Shown: positions 42,073 through 51,114 of the stretch, one piece after another
Position numbering within the stretch: the first letter of the stretch is position 1
Layout: each line of letters begins with the position of its first letter
Assembly (NCBI GenBank): GCA_963739045.1
Contig: CAVTYY010000004.1
Location: 62,001-126,000 of the forward strand
Direction of reading: 5' to 3'
Source of the DNA: Halobacillus_B sp963739045
GTDB lineage: Bacteria; Bacillota; Bacilli; Bacillales; Halobacillaceae
DNA length: 64,000 nt
Notes under the pieces: model-generated
The model's database searches: none
Seen by the model: only the letters and a program-made list of their open reading frames with translations
Told to the model about the DNA's origin: nothing
Translations under genes and position numbers: made by a program

Positions 42073-42846
42073 TTAACGGTGAGTGCGAGATGAGTGATGT
42101 CTCTCTGATGTTCTTCTGCGTGTTTCCTTCGTTTTATTCATATGGTTTGGATCTGTACTTTCCGTGTGGATTTCTTCTTTTAGCGGGTTTCGATTTTCGT
42201 CCTCATGATGGTTTGCATGCGTACTGTAATGTGAACGATGCTCGTTATCAGGATGATGATGATCGTGTTCATGAGCGTGATTAGGATCATGATCTTTATC
42301 TTGGTAATGATCAGGGTACATAGATTTGTTTTCGGTTTTATGTGATAGGAAGGTACGATAAACTTTATCTTGTAATTTGTCTGTAGCTTCTACAATTACA
42401 ATTATTTTTCCTTCTTTCAAATGGTTTTCATACTGTTTAGCGTCTCTTTCAGGCATTCCTGCACCTACGAGAGCGCCGACGATTCCACCGCCTCCTGCGC
42501 CAATTCCAGCACCAGTAAGGGCTGCGGCGATTGGACCGGCAGCAGCGATTTGTCCGATTCCAGGGATGGCGAGAAGACCTAACCCAGCAATTAAACCGCC
42601 GATTCCACCTAAAGCTCCTCCGGATAAAGCCCCTAACCCTGCTCCTTTTCCAGCATTTTTACCGCGGTCACCTTTGTTGGATGTGACCGTTGTATCCATT
42701 TCCTCTTCTAAGACATGCACTTTACTTTTATCTTTAGCAAAAACAGATATGTCATTCGATCCATAGCCATGATGCTGCAATTCCGTTATAGCTCTCTCAG
42801 CATCTCCTACTTTTGAAAAAACGCCGCCTATGATTTGGTTATTCAT
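42073..42846 (-). CDS. General stress protein, YflT-type domain with glycine zipper and His-rich tail
   Basis: 257 residues. N-terminal alpha/beta domain (GGVFSKVGDAERAITELQHHGYGSNDISVFAKD) as in YflT/GSP17M heat-induced stress proteins, a Gly/Ala-rich glycine-zipper segment (about 65-130) that could insert in membranes, a second short alpha/beta part (EGKIIVIVEA), and an unusual tail of about 80 residues rich in His, Asp and Asn (HAHEHDHHHPDNEH). Ribosome site AAAGGAGGATG. GGGTAT upstream resembles a sigma-B -10 box, but no matching -35 is visible. Confidence 0.75.
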   Translation of the reverse strand: MNNQIIGGVFSKVGDAERAITELQHHGYGSNDISVFAKDKSKVHVLEEEMDTTVTSNKGDRGKNAGKGAGLGALSGGALGGIGGLIAGLGLLAIPGIGQIAAAGPIAAALTGAGIGAGGGGIVGALVGAGMPERDAKQYENHLKEGKIIVIVEATDKLQDKVYRTFLSHKTENKSMYPDHYQDKDHDPNHAHEHDHHHPDNEHRSHYSTHANHHEDENRNPLKEEIHTESTDPNHMNKTKETRRRTSERHHSSRTHR

Positions 42847-42983
42847 GAATTCATCCTCCTTTAATTATCTCACAATAGTATTCCATACCCTGAAATCAGG
42901 GGGGTAATCTTTCAATTAAATTACAGGTCTCTGTCATTTAATTCCTTTTGAAAAGATGATGTGAGTAAAGGAAATTTAGTCGT

Positions 42984-43021
42984 AAAAAAAACCACACTCA
43001 GTTCTATCTGAGTGTGGATGT
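42984..43021 (-). terminator. Terminator of the helical-repeat gene
   Basis: CCACACTCAG / CTGAGTGTGG stem followed on the minus strand by a T-run. Confidence 0.9.
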
Positions 43022-43025
43022 TTGA

Positions 43026-44420
43026 TTAAGCTCGTTTCACCATATCAATATACAATTGCTGATAGGCCTTATGTTCTTCTTCCATGCCTACTTCGTGATA
43101 AAGCTTCGCCAGCCAGTGCACCGGCTTGGGATCTTCTGTACGAAGTTCCATATCCCAGCTCATGCATTCGATCGCGAGCTTTGGCTGATGAAAGTAGTGA
43201 TAAAGTTCCCCAAGACGCTGCTGGTGATTAGGGTCTTCCGAAATCTCGGCCATTTCATCTACCTTTTGCAAAAGAGGTGCAGCTTCCGGCAGATTGCGCA
43301 GCGGTTCTGACCATTTCTGAATCGATGCCAGGTTATGGTCATCCATGAGCGAAGTAATCGCCAGATGAAGGATCTCGGCAGCTTCCTCATCGTCTGCTTC
43401 AAATAAAGTGAGCGTCAATTTCTGTAAACCATCGGGCGAGATCTCTCCTGCAAGTGATTTATTCTCTTTGACGAGATTGGTGAGCTGCTGCGATTGCTCG
43501 GGCTTAAGTTTCAGCTTGTGTTTGTTAATTAAAGTTAGAGCATTCTCTAATTTTCCAAGTTTTAAATAGGTATTCAACACTGTTTGCTTCAATGGATTAA
43601 CCGCAGGAACCCGCTGGTACAGATCCTCGAGTATAACGAGCGTGTCTTCTTCATTAAATTCATCCACTATGAGGGCATGAAGTGTATGAAAATCGTCTGC
43701 TTTCTTCGTTTGAGTAAGCCGGTTGATATAAAGCGCAATAAGATCCACGACTCGGTCTTCTTTACTGTACAATTTCACAAGCTTGTGAAAGGCCTGGTCA
43801 TTATCTTTGTATCCGTACATTTTCTTCTCTACATAGATAGGATCTTTGGCCAAAATGGCAGGATCGCCTTCTTTATAACGTTCTGCATATTTGGTGAAAT
43901 TCATATCGCCTGAGTAGGAGTGCAGTAAACTGTGGTCGGGTGCGACATCTTTAAGAATGTGGAGAATACGAAAACAAGACAAAAGTTTGCCATCCCGGCG
44001 TTCCTGGTAATAAAGAGACTTAATGAGAGCAGCAATTTTTTCTTTTTTAATAAAGGATTCGAAATAACTAGCAATTAAAGCTGTTTCTTGAAGAGTAGAT
44101 TGTTTCGGGAGCTTGCGAAAGAGATCGTTAAAACTTTGTTTCTTAAAGTGAGGATGGGAGGATAGGACAGTTTCAATAAACGGGTGCGGCGGGTGAAATA
44201 CGACTCCTTTTTTAAAAGCCGATGCCACATGAGATTGCTTATTGATTTTCTTGGCTGTGACGAAATTTAAATATTTTTCTTTATAGAAAAAGACAAAGTA
44301 CGTATGATGGTCTTCATCTTCGGCTTCGACAATTTTCGTTTGTTTGTAAATCGCCATTCGTTTAACTTCAAGCTGACGAGTTTCTTGTTTTTCTTTGATT
44401 ATTATAGTGGGAGTTGGCAT
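43026..44420 (-). CDS. Alpha-solenoid (TPR-like) protein, unknown function
   Basis: 464 residues. The N-terminal 60 residues form a beta-rich module (IYKQTKIVEAEDEDHHTYFVFFYKEKYLNFV); the rest is a regular succession of helix pairs (LKQTVLNTYLKLGKLENALTLINKH; LGELYHYFHQPKLAIECMSWDMEL) of the TPR type. No signal peptide. Single gene with its own terminator. Confidence 0.6.
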   Translation of the reverse strand: MPTPTIIIKEKQETRQLEVKRMAIYKQTKIVEAEDEDHHTYFVFFYKEKYLNFVTAKKINKQSHVASAFKKGVVFHPPHPFIETVLSSHPHFKKQSFNDLFRKLPKQSTLQETALIASYFESFIKKEKIAALIKSLYYQERRDGKLLSCFRILHILKDVAPDHSLLHSYSGDMNFTKYAERYKEGDPAILAKDPIYVEKKMYGYKDNDQAFHKLVKLYSKEDRVVDLIALYINRLTQTKKADDFHTLHALIVDEFNEEDTLVILEDLYQRVPAVNPLKQTVLNTYLKLGKLENALTLINKHKLKLKPEQSQQLTNLVKENKSLAGEISPDGLQKLTLTLFEADDEEAAEILHLAITSLMDDHNLASIQKWSEPLRNLPEAAPLLQKVDEMAEISEDPNHQQRLGELYHYFHQPKLAIECMSWDMELRTEDPKPVHWLAKLYHEVGMEEEHKAYQQLYIDMVKRA

Positions 44421-44642
44421 AGATCAGCCTCCTAAATTGTTACTTTAACCATACCATTAAATGAAGCTTTCAGCAATTTTGTAAAATTCCCCAATTTCAA
44501 TGCCGGCTGCCTTGAGACTGGCGCTGCTACTGTTCTCAAGTATCCTAATCAGAAATAGACTAGCGGCTTCCTACGTTTAGAAAGATAAGAAAAAAGGTAA
44601 ACAACTGGGATGACCATCATTTTCCATTAAAGGAGTGATCAC

Positions 44643-45359
44643 ATGAAGGTTTCAAGCGGAGTCGCTATGCTGGAACTAGAAATTCAGGAAACGGTCCTGA
44701 ACCCAACGCTCGTCTGGGATGAAAATTCTGCTGTCTTAATTGATACCGGGATGCCTGGCCAGTCTGAGCAAATTTTAGAAAAGATGACCGAAAATGGCGT
44801 TTCCTTGGATCAATTAAAAGCAGTAATCTTAACTCATCAGGATCTTGATCACATTGGCAGTCTTCCTGAATTATTAGAAAGGGCCGACCATCCGATTGAA
44901 GTGTATGCTCACGAAGCGGATCAACCTTATATAGAAGGTACGCGGAGATTAATGAAAGCGGATCCGGAGAACATGAATGAAGAAGTATGGAACAAGCTGC
45001 CGGATCAAGTAAAGGAATTATACAAGAACCCGCCTAAAGCAGAGGTTACGAAAGTGCTGAAAGACGGGGACGAACTGCCTGAATTTGGAGGAATGAAAGT
45101 GATTTCCACACCAGGGCATACACCGGGACACATTAGCCTGCTTTTAAAAGAAGGGAAAACGCTGGTTGTGGGGGATGCAATGGTTTGCTCAAATGAATTT
45201 CTACAGCGGCCAGTAGATCAGGTTACTCCTGATATGGATACAGCTCTGCAGTCCATGCGGAAACTCCTTGATTATGACATTGACCAAGTCATTTGTTTTC
45301 ACGGCGGACTAGCAAGCGGTAATATTCATAATCAGATTAAGAGACTGACGGAAGAATAA
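44643..45359 (+). CDS. Metallo-beta-lactamase-fold hydrolase
   Basis: 238 residues with AVLIDTG, ILTHQDLDHIGSLPEL, STPGHTPGHISLLL and VVGDAM, the MBL order. In the first motif the usual H-x-H-x-D-H is H65-Q-D67-L-D69-H70, so one zinc ligand is Asp instead of His, as in a subset of quorum-lactonase-like and other MBL proteins. Substrate unknown; glyoxalase II-like or lactonase activity is possible. AAAGGAGTGATCAC before ATG 44643. Confidence 0.85.
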   Translation: MKVSSGVAMLELEIQETVLNPTLVWDENSAVLIDTGMPGQSEQILEKMTENGVSLDQLKAVILTHQDLDHIGSLPELLERADHPIEVYAHEADQPYIEGTRRLMKADPENMNEEVWNKLPDQVKELYKNPPKAEVTKVLKDGDELPEFGGMKVISTPGHTPGHISLLLKEGKTLVVGDAMVCSNEFLQRPVDQVTPDMDTALQSMRKLLDYDIDQVICFHGGLASGNIHNQIKRLTEE

Positions 45360-45410
45360 AAAAAGACTCGGGACGCTCTGGAGATTTCTGAGCGACCCGA
45401 GTCTTTTATT
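45358..45410. terminator. Bidirectional terminator between MBL and CWB2 genes
   Basis: AAAAGACTCGGG..GCTC / GAGC..CCCGAGTCTTTT, a long stem overlapping the MBL stop codon and serving both convergent genes. Confidence 0.92.
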
Positions 45411-45424
45411 TATTCATTTGGATG

Positions 45425-46861
45425 TTATTTCTTAAGCAATGAGTTGATACTTTCTTTCTCTAGGTAATTGGAAAAATTATAGCCATCAAACCCTACTTGG
45501 ACGTTATTGGCTTCAGCTGTGAAAACCGTTTCTCCAATTTTGACACGTTGAGAAGAGGACCTTGCTTCATCCAGTCCTTGCTGAATTTCTGCTTTGGACA
45601 AGCTTAATCCCAATAATTTCATGGCTTTAACAGCGATGTCATCATAAGAAGGATCTATGGAGCCGAAGAAGAGCCGATGGTCGGCGTCATAAAAATTTGA
45701 AAAATCTCCCTCAAATACTTTAAAGCCACTCTCTGTTAACGGCAGAACTTTTAAGTCTAGTTCTTGTTTATATAAATCTTTGACTTTCTTCATGTTTTCA
45801 TTGGTTGGCAAGTTGCTGTCATCCACTTGATTACTGCTGTACGTGACATTACCAGAGTCAGGCTCTGTGCCTTCGATGGATTGGTAGAAATCTGAGACGT
45901 GCTGGGCAATTGCACCAGGACCACCTAAAACGTAGGTTTTCGCGTTATGACTCTCCATATAGAAAGTCAATGAATCTTTCTTGACCTGTGGATCGGATAA
46001 TAGTACCTTAGCGTTCAATCGTTTGGCAAGACCAGAAGCTACAACAGCATCCGGGTAGTCTTGCTTATCGTTATTCGCTGAGGTTCCACGCACAAGAAGA
46101 AAGGTGTCCGCTTTATAATCCTGAGCATACAGTACAGATAAATTAGTTATATAGCGGTCAGGGCCGGCAATTCGCTGCACGTAGAATCCGTCAGATTTTA
46201 AATTCTGCTCTACTTGTGTACTCACGACACCGGGTCCACCGTATATGTACACTTTTTTTATTGTGTCGGGCAGGGAGACAGGGAGTTTATTTTCTTTGGT
46301 TAAGTAAATGGGAACTCCATTGACTGCGGCTTCTCCTGAAGCAGACAGAGCATCGGCCATCGTATTTCCGTTGGCAATAATCGCTCTATTGCTCTGTGAC
46401 GTTCCGGCTTCCTTGTTAATAGCTGCAGCAGTTTCGAAGCGATTGGTACCGTGAACGCGTTTGGTGGAATAATTATGCTTATTCAGCGTTTTGACAACTT
46501 CCCCTTGAATGGCTCCCTTTCCTCCAAGTACATACACTTTTTCAGTGCCGAGGCGGTCCATTTCTTCTAAAACAATGTTGCTAATATGTCCTGGAGCCGT
46601 CAGTAAAATAGGGGCATCCTTCGCGCCAGCCAGGCTTGCCGCAGATAAAGCATCGGCGGGGTTGTCGGATCTGGCAAGAATGACTGATTTGTCCGTGTTG
46701 TCCAAACCGTTCGGCCAGCCCTTTTTGGAAACTTCAATGGCAGTCTCCAGCCGATTTGTTCCAGCAATGCGCTCAAAATCCGGCGCAGCATGGACTTGTG
46801 TTAACGGCACAAGGGATAAAAGTAAAATGAGTATAAATGGGAGTAAAGCAAGTTTCTTCAT
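45425..46861 (-). CDS. Secreted wall protein with three CWB2 repeats
   Basis: 478 residues. Signal peptide (MKKLALLPFILILLLSLVPL, ending VHAA). Three cell-wall-binding type 2 repeats, each beginning with R-x-GTNRLETA, RVHGTNRFETA or RIAGPDRYIT and containing ADALSA..A and VYVLGG or VYIYGGPG, as in LytC modules and Clostridium wall proteins. The last 130 residues form a separate, unrecognised domain (LDLKVLPLTESGFKVFEGDFSNFYD). It should attach non-covalently to the wall. GGAGGATTCA before ATG 46861. Confidence 0.88.
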   Translation of the reverse strand: MKKLALLPFILILLLSLVPLTQVHAAPDFERIAGTNRLETAIEVSKKGWPNGLDNTDKSVILARSDNPADALSAASLAGAKDAPILLTAPGHISNIVLEEMDRLGTEKVYVLGGKGAIQGEVVKTLNKHNYSTKRVHGTNRFETAAAINKEAGTSQSNRAIIANGNTMADALSASGEAAVNGVPIYLTKENKLPVSLPDTIKKVYIYGGPGVVSTQVEQNLKSDGFYVQRIAGPDRYITNLSVLYAQDYKADTFLLVRGTSANNDKQDYPDAVVASGLAKRLNAKVLLSDPQVKKDSLTFYMESHNAKTYVLGGPGAIAQHVSDFYQSIEGTEPDSGNVTYSSNQVDDSNLPTNENMKKVKDLYKQELDLKVLPLTESGFKVFEGDFSNFYDADHRLFFGSIDPSYDDIAVKAMKLLGLSLSKAEIQQGLDEARSSSQRVKIGETVFTAEANNVQVGFDGYNFSNYLEKESINSLLKK

Positions 46862-47021
46862 TGAATCCTCCTAAAGTATGTAGTGATAAAACACATCCAT
46901 CAGCTTACCATTTTAAGGGCGAATTTCCTATAATTCTATAAAATTAAAAGGAATTTCATCGGTGTGAATGATAGAATAGGGGTAGATATGCATAGCATTA
47001 CATTATTGGAGGGATAGATAG

Positions 47022-48005
47022 ATGGACGTACTAGTTTGTGGAGGTGCCGGTTATATTGGCAGCCACGCAGTAGCTGAACTAATCAAAGCCGATCACCAAG
47101 TGGTGGTTTTTGATAATATTGAAACGGGACATGAAGGAGCTCTAATAGAAGGGGCAACTCTAGTTAAAGGAGACCTCCGAAACATTGAAGAGATCCGCAC
47201 ACTTTTTGAAGAACACTCCATAGATGCCGTCATGCATTTCGCAGCGAATTCACTGGTAGGAGAAAGTGTGGAGAACCCTTTAAAATATTATGAAAATAAT
47301 GTCTACGGCACGATGAATTTACTCAAGGTAATGGCAGAATACGAGGTAGATAAGATTGTCTTTTCTTCAACAGCGGCCGCTTATGGAGAGCCAGATCAAG
47401 TTCCGATCCTGGAAGATTCACCTACGATTCCTGCCAACCCTTATGGGGAAACGAAGCTTGCTGTAGAGAAAATGCTAAAATGGGCAGAACAAGCACACGG
47501 GATCAAGCATGTAGTGCTGCGATACTTTAACGTGGCAGGAGCTCATCCTGAATTTGATATTGGCGAAGATCACCTGCCAGAAACGCACCTGGTGCCGATT
47601 ATATTACAGGTGGCACTCGGACAAAGAGAGCATATCTCTATCTTCGGAGATGACTATCCAACACCGGACGGCACGTGTATACGGGACTACATTCATGTGG
47701 TCGATTTAGTTCATGCCCACATGCTCGCTCTGGATCGTCTGAACGCAGAGAAGCCCTCTAATGTTTATAATTTGGGAAATGGCGAAGGATTTTCGGTCAA
47801 AGAAATGATCGATGCGGCCCGCGAGGTTACCGGTCACGAAATTCCGGCAGAACTGGCGCCGCGCCGGGCAGGGGATCCTGCTCAGCTCGTGGCATCTTCT
47901 GAAAAAGCGAAGCGGGAGCTCGGCTGGGAGCCTGGCTACACGGCGATGAAAGATATTATAGCAACCGCTTGGGCTTGGCATCAGAAGCATCCAAAGGGAT
48001 ATTAA
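47022..48005 (+). CDS. galE: UDP-glucose 4-epimerase
   Basis: 327 residues. NAD-binding GGAGYIGSH (7-15), DLRN, catalytic SSTAAAYG (S115/S116) and Y141-x3-K145 (NPYGETK), then RYFNVAGAHP and FGDDYPTPDGTCIRDYIHVVDL, all as in GalE. Interconverts UDP-glucose and UDP-galactose for wall polymers or galactose use. No other gal genes adjacent. GGAGGGATAG before ATG 47022. Confidence 0.95.
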   Translation: MDVLVCGGAGYIGSHAVAELIKADHQVVVFDNIETGHEGALIEGATLVKGDLRNIEEIRTLFEEHSIDAVMHFAANSLVGESVENPLKYYENNVYGTMNLLKVMAEYEVDKIVFSSTAAAYGEPDQVPILEDSPTIPANPYGETKLAVEKMLKWAEQAHGIKHVVLRYFNVAGAHPEFDIGEDHLPETHLVPIILQVALGQREHISIFGDDYPTPDGTCIRDYIHVVDLVHAHMLALDRLNAEKPSNVYNLGNGEGFSVKEMIDAAREVTGHEIPAELAPRRAGDPAQLVASSEKAKRELGWEPGYTAMKDIIATAWAWHQKHPKGY

Positions 48006-48009
48006 AGTA

Positions 48010-48044
48010 AAGCTGGCATCTCACATTAGAGGTGCCAGCTTTTT
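48010..48044. terminator. Terminator between galE and the UbiA-family gene
   Basis: AAGCTGGCA..CT / AG..TGCCAGCTTTTT hairpin right after the galE stop; it can also serve the convergent gene ending at 48047. Confidence 0.88.
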
Positions 48045-48046
48045 CT

Positions 48047-48973
48047 TCAAATAAAAATACCGAGCCATACGGCATTAACCATGGCGAGAATCAGGATAAT
48101 TTTTTCAAAAGAGGATACTTGCTCATGATTCGTTACATCCATTTTTATTATCAGGACTATAGCTGCAATAACCATAACGACCATGCCTAGTGCACCATAA
48201 ATTCGCTCTGTGCCGAGCCAGATCCCGCACAATCCAGTCATGCCGAAATAGATCAGGGCAGGCAGCCGGCTGTAGGCGAGTCCGAATTTTTCCACTGCCC
48301 AGACGACACTCGTAGTTTTTTTCGGGGAGGCTTGTTGATCGGCTTCCAGATCTGGAATGTGATGGACCATCACCCAGGCAATACAGAACAGGGCGTTAAT
48401 GGTTCCATTTTGCAGGACCCATGCTGGAAAGTGGTCTAAGGCAAGCCAAGCCCCGGCGAGTCCGAGAAATAATACGGAAGGAAAGGTCGACAGCCATTCC
48501 CCGATAAATGGGCGATAGCTGAATTGGAAAGGTGGCAGCGAGTACGAAATCGATCCCCATAATCCAATTGCAAGCAGTATTGCGAGCTTATAATAGCCGA
48601 AAATAGCAAGTGCCAGAACGACCATGCCGAGCACAAGCATTAGAATCTTAGCAAACTTCCAGAGGGCTTGGGAGGAAATTAGTCCTGTCTGGATCACGCG
48701 GCTGCCGCCTGATAGAATGCCGGGGCTGTGAGCATCGGTTCCTGACAGGTCATCGACATAGTCATTTAGCGAGTGCGTAAGAACCCCGTGAATCAGGAAG
48801 GCACCAAATATCAGTAAGAAAAATAAGCTGACAAGCTCGGAAGCAGGAATTTCGAAATATAAGAATAGGGGTAGGACAGTGGACACGATAGTCGCGACGC
48901 TTGAGGAAATAACCGCAATAGATCGTAGTAAAACCCAGCCTCCTTTGAGTTGGGACAGTGCATGTTGAGACAT
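48047..48973 (-). CDS. UbiA-family prenyltransferase
   Basis: 308 residues, eight to nine helices. The first Asp-rich motif is NDYVDDLSGTD, in a position like the NDYFD motif of MenA, and the second is DLEADQQASPKKTTS. It attaches a prenyl chain to an aromatic or similar acceptor; MenA-like (menaquinone) activity is possible but the motif spacing is not decisive. ATG 48973 is the start (AAAGGAGTGGCTAAA upstream); the frame extends to 49006 without a site. Confidence 0.82.
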   Translation of the reverse strand: MSQHALSQLKGGWVLLRSIAVISSSVATIVSTVLPLFLYFEIPASELVSLFFLLIFGAFLIHGVLTHSLNDYVDDLSGTDAHSPGILSGGSRVIQTGLISSQALWKFAKILMLVLGMVVLALAIFGYYKLAILLAIGLWGSISYSLPPFQFSYRPFIGEWLSTFPSVLFLGLAGAWLALDHFPAWVLQNGTINALFCIAWVMVHHIPDLEADQQASPKKTTSVVWAVEKFGLAYSRLPALIYFGMTGLCGIWLGTERIYGALGMVVMVIAAIVLIIKMDVTNHEQVSSFEKIILILAMVNAVWLGIFI

Positions 48974-49134
48974 TTTAGCCACTCCTTTTGCTGGATATAG
49001 TAACATTATCGCATTCTCCAGCCTAACTAACTATGGTTTTTGGAAAATTTTCCAAATTATTTGTCGATCAAAGAGAAGGAAAAAAGCAGAAAGATATCGA
49101 AATAGTTGCTGAGTACGAAGAGAGGAGAATTAAG

Positions 49135-49893
49135 ATGAAATATTTAAGATATCGCAAAGACGGAGACGTTTGTTTTGGAATACTAGAAGGAGATACGGTA
49201 ACGAAGCTGGATGGGGATTACATACAAGGGAGTGTGAATAAGCTTGAGGAAAGCTGTCCGCTTGGCAAAGTGCAGATTCTGCCTCCTGTGAAGCCGAGCC
49301 AGCTGATCGCAATTGGTCTGAATTACGAGCTTCATGCGGAAGAAACAGGCAAGCCCATTCCAGAAGAGCCGATGATGTTTATGGCATCCCCGACCGCCGT
49401 CATAGGCGAAGGCGACACGATTCAGCTGCCAAACCGTGAACACCGGATTGATTACGAAGCAGAACTCGTCGTCGTAATCGGGAAAGAAGCGAAGAATTTG
49501 AGTCGAGAAAACGCTTTGGCTCACGTGTTCGGCTACACATGCGGCAACGATGTGTCCGACCGGCATCTGCAAAAGAAAGACGGCCAGTTTACCCGGGCCA
49601 AGTCCTTCTCCACCTATAAACCGCTCGGCCCGGTCATCGAAACCGACCTCGATCCTAACCACGTATCGATCAAAAGTGTATTGAACGGCGAAGCCAAGCA
49701 AAACTCCAATACCAATGATTTGATCCACGATATCGAGCAGCTGCTCGTGAAAGTAACCGAGGTAATGACGCTGAATCCAGGAGACGTCATTTACACCGGA
49801 ACCCCATCAGGCGTAGGTCCACTGTCGCCGGGCGATGAGGTGGTTGTCGAAGTAGAAGGAATTGGGAAGCTGACGAACCGGGTGGAAGGATAG
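49135..49893 (+). CDS. Fumarylacetoacetate hydrolase-family enzyme
   Basis: 252 residues. The FAH core is present: LIAIGLNYELHAEETG, MFMASPTAVIGEGDTI, DYEAELVVVIGKEA (metal ligand Glu), GYTCGNDVSDRHLQ, AKSFSTYKPLGPVI and GDVIYTGTPSGVGPL. Members split C-C bonds of acylpyruvates or decarboxylate oxaloacetate; the precise substrate is not readable. ATG 49135 follows GAGAGGAG; the frame to 49033 lacks a site. Confidence 0.88.
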   Translation: MKYLRYRKDGDVCFGILEGDTVTKLDGDYIQGSVNKLEESCPLGKVQILPPVKPSQLIAIGLNYELHAEETGKPIPEEPMMFMASPTAVIGEGDTIQLPNREHRIDYEAELVVVIGKEAKNLSRENALAHVFGYTCGNDVSDRHLQKKDGQFTRAKSFSTYKPLGPVIETDLDPNHVSIKSVLNGEAKQNSNTNDLIHDIEQLLVKVTEVMTLNPGDVIYTGTPSGVGPLSPGDEVVVEVEGIGKLTNRVEG

Positions 49894-49905
49894 AATGATA
49901 TGATG

Positions 49906-49938
49906 ATGCCTCGCTCTGATGGAGCGGGGCATTTTTTG
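49906..49938 (+). terminator. Terminator after the FAH-family gene
   Basis: ATGCCTCGCTC / GGAGCGGGGCAT hairpin and six T. Confidence 0.9.
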
Positions 49939-49953
49939 TTTGTGGGGTGGGGG

Positions 49954-50030
49954 TTTTATTGCGAAAAAACGAGTATTATTGCGATTTTTTCTATATTATT
50001 GCGAAAAATTAATTATTATTGCGAAAATGA
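49954..50030 (+). repeat. 20-bp-period direct repeat array, left of the NERD gene
   Basis: Four units with ATTGCGAAAA or ATTGCGATTT starting at 49958, 49978, 49998 and 50018, exactly 20 bp apart, each preceded by TT or TATT. The roughly six bases between cores vary. It lies between the convergent 3' ends of the FAH and NERD genes. On the NERD strand the core reads TTTTCGCAATAA. Confidence 0.85.
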
Positions 50031-50051
50031 ATATTTAACTAGCAAATCCGC

Positions 50052-51008
50052 TCAATCATCATACAAAAGACGATACCGAGTGCCTTTCTTTGCACCAATT
50101 CGTTCAGTCCTTAATGAAAGCAGGATCCGGTGGGCAGTAAATTTCGAGTCAATACACAGAAAGTGGCGAAGTTTTGGATTGGTAATGGTGGGGCCGAAAA
50201 GCAAGAAGTAATCTCTTATGGCAGCTAAATGAGCTTGCTTATCATAGTGGAAACAGTGTGAACATTTCCACCCGCCGTGAGTTCTTTTCATGAAAAGACT
50301 TTTACATGAAGAACAGAATACTCCGCATTGAATAACATCAGGATGAATATTGAAAAGAGCGAGCGGTTCGAATACAAGCGGAGTATCATGGTCAAGTAAG
50401 CAGGAGATTAATGCATCTAGTTGTGATTTACTTAGGACTATTTTACTCGAAGTTTCTGAGAGCTCCGATATTTTTTCAGGGAGGTTTTCACTTCGAACCA
50501 CCATCTTTAAATGTGGGTCATTAGAAGAGAGGATTGATTGAGGATTGCTGCTAGTAACCATGCAATGAATGGGAGGAGTGGAGAGTTGATGCAAATGTAG
50601 CCATTTTTGTAACTGTCTTCTATGTCTTTCCACTTGCAGTATTGGATCGGCAAACCCTTGCTGTTCATCATTTAGAGTGCGGGTAAGTTGATTGAAGTGT
50701 TGGTCGAAATGTAAATGACCAGCTATATTCTTAACTTCGATTAGAAGAATGAAACGGCATGTCAGAATCAATGTATCGATTTGAAAAAAATGACTTCCAT
50801 CGTTAAGCCGTAGATCCTGAAATATGAGGTAGTCGTCTGGTAGAAAGGAAAGTGGATATCTTAGAGATATTTCTCCTTTATAGCCGGCTAACCTTATGGA
50901 GAGATTCTTTCCTACTTCTAATCTCTGAGAGTGGCCAGGAGGGAGTCTTCGTTCTAATGATTGAAGCTGTTCTATGTCGCGAGGGAACTTTTTACTTTTC
51001 ACAATCAT
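50052..51008 (-). CDS. NERD-domain (nuclease-related) protein with C-terminal zinc ribbon
   Basis: 318 residues. The NERD domain (about 30-150) has the conserved glycine/acid motif AGYKGE (41-46), QIDTLIL (76-82) and IEVKN (90-94), which correspond to the predicted catalytic residues of this Holliday-resolvase-like fold. Near the C-terminus a zinc ribbon (CSSC ... GGWKCSHC) is followed by a helical end that may bind nucleic acid. NERD proteins are presumed to process DNA. AAAGGTGTGA precedes ATG 51008. Arrays of 20-bp repeats lie on both sides of the gene and a 7-bp palindrome lies in its upstream region. Confidence 0.82.
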   Translation of the reverse strand: MIVKSKKFPRDIEQLQSLERRLPPGHSQRLEVGKNLSIRLAGYKGEISLRYPLSFLPDDYLIFQDLRLNDGSHFFQIDTLILTCRFILLIEVKNIAGHLHFDQHFNQLTRTLNDEQQGFADPILQVERHRRQLQKWLHLHQLSTPPIHCMVTSSNPQSILSSNDPHLKMVVRSENLPEKISELSETSSKIVLSKSQLDALISCLLDHDTPLVFEPLALFNIHPDVIQCGVFCSSCKSLFMKRTHGGWKCSHCFHYDKQAHLAAIRDYFLLFGPTITNPKLRHFLCIDSKFTAHRILLSLRTERIGAKKGTRYRLLYDD

Positions 51009-51061
51009 GAAATCACACCTTTCAGACTAATAAGTTAGACATTATTACGTCATAATCCTGC

Positions 51062-51081
51062 TGATAAGGCGTGACTTATCA
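51062..51081. promoter_or_regulatory. Palindrome in the NERD upstream region
   Basis: TGATAAG / CTTATCA with a six-base centre, about 55 bases before the NERD start. Read on the plus strand it is followed by AAATTTTTTG. It could be an operator or a hairpin; its role is unknown. Confidence 0.4.
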
Positions 51082-51114
51082 AATTTTTTGTTGTGTATGA
51101 ACGAATTGGAAGAG

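Noticed and set aside
42377..42766. Proline-rich plus-strand frame of 129 codons
   Set aside because: Antisense image of the glycine-zipper region of the stress protein; proline appears because glycine codons are read backwards.
49183..49728. 181-codon minus-strand frame inside the FAH-family gene
   Set aside because: Shadow of a well-conserved enzyme gene; no ribosome site.
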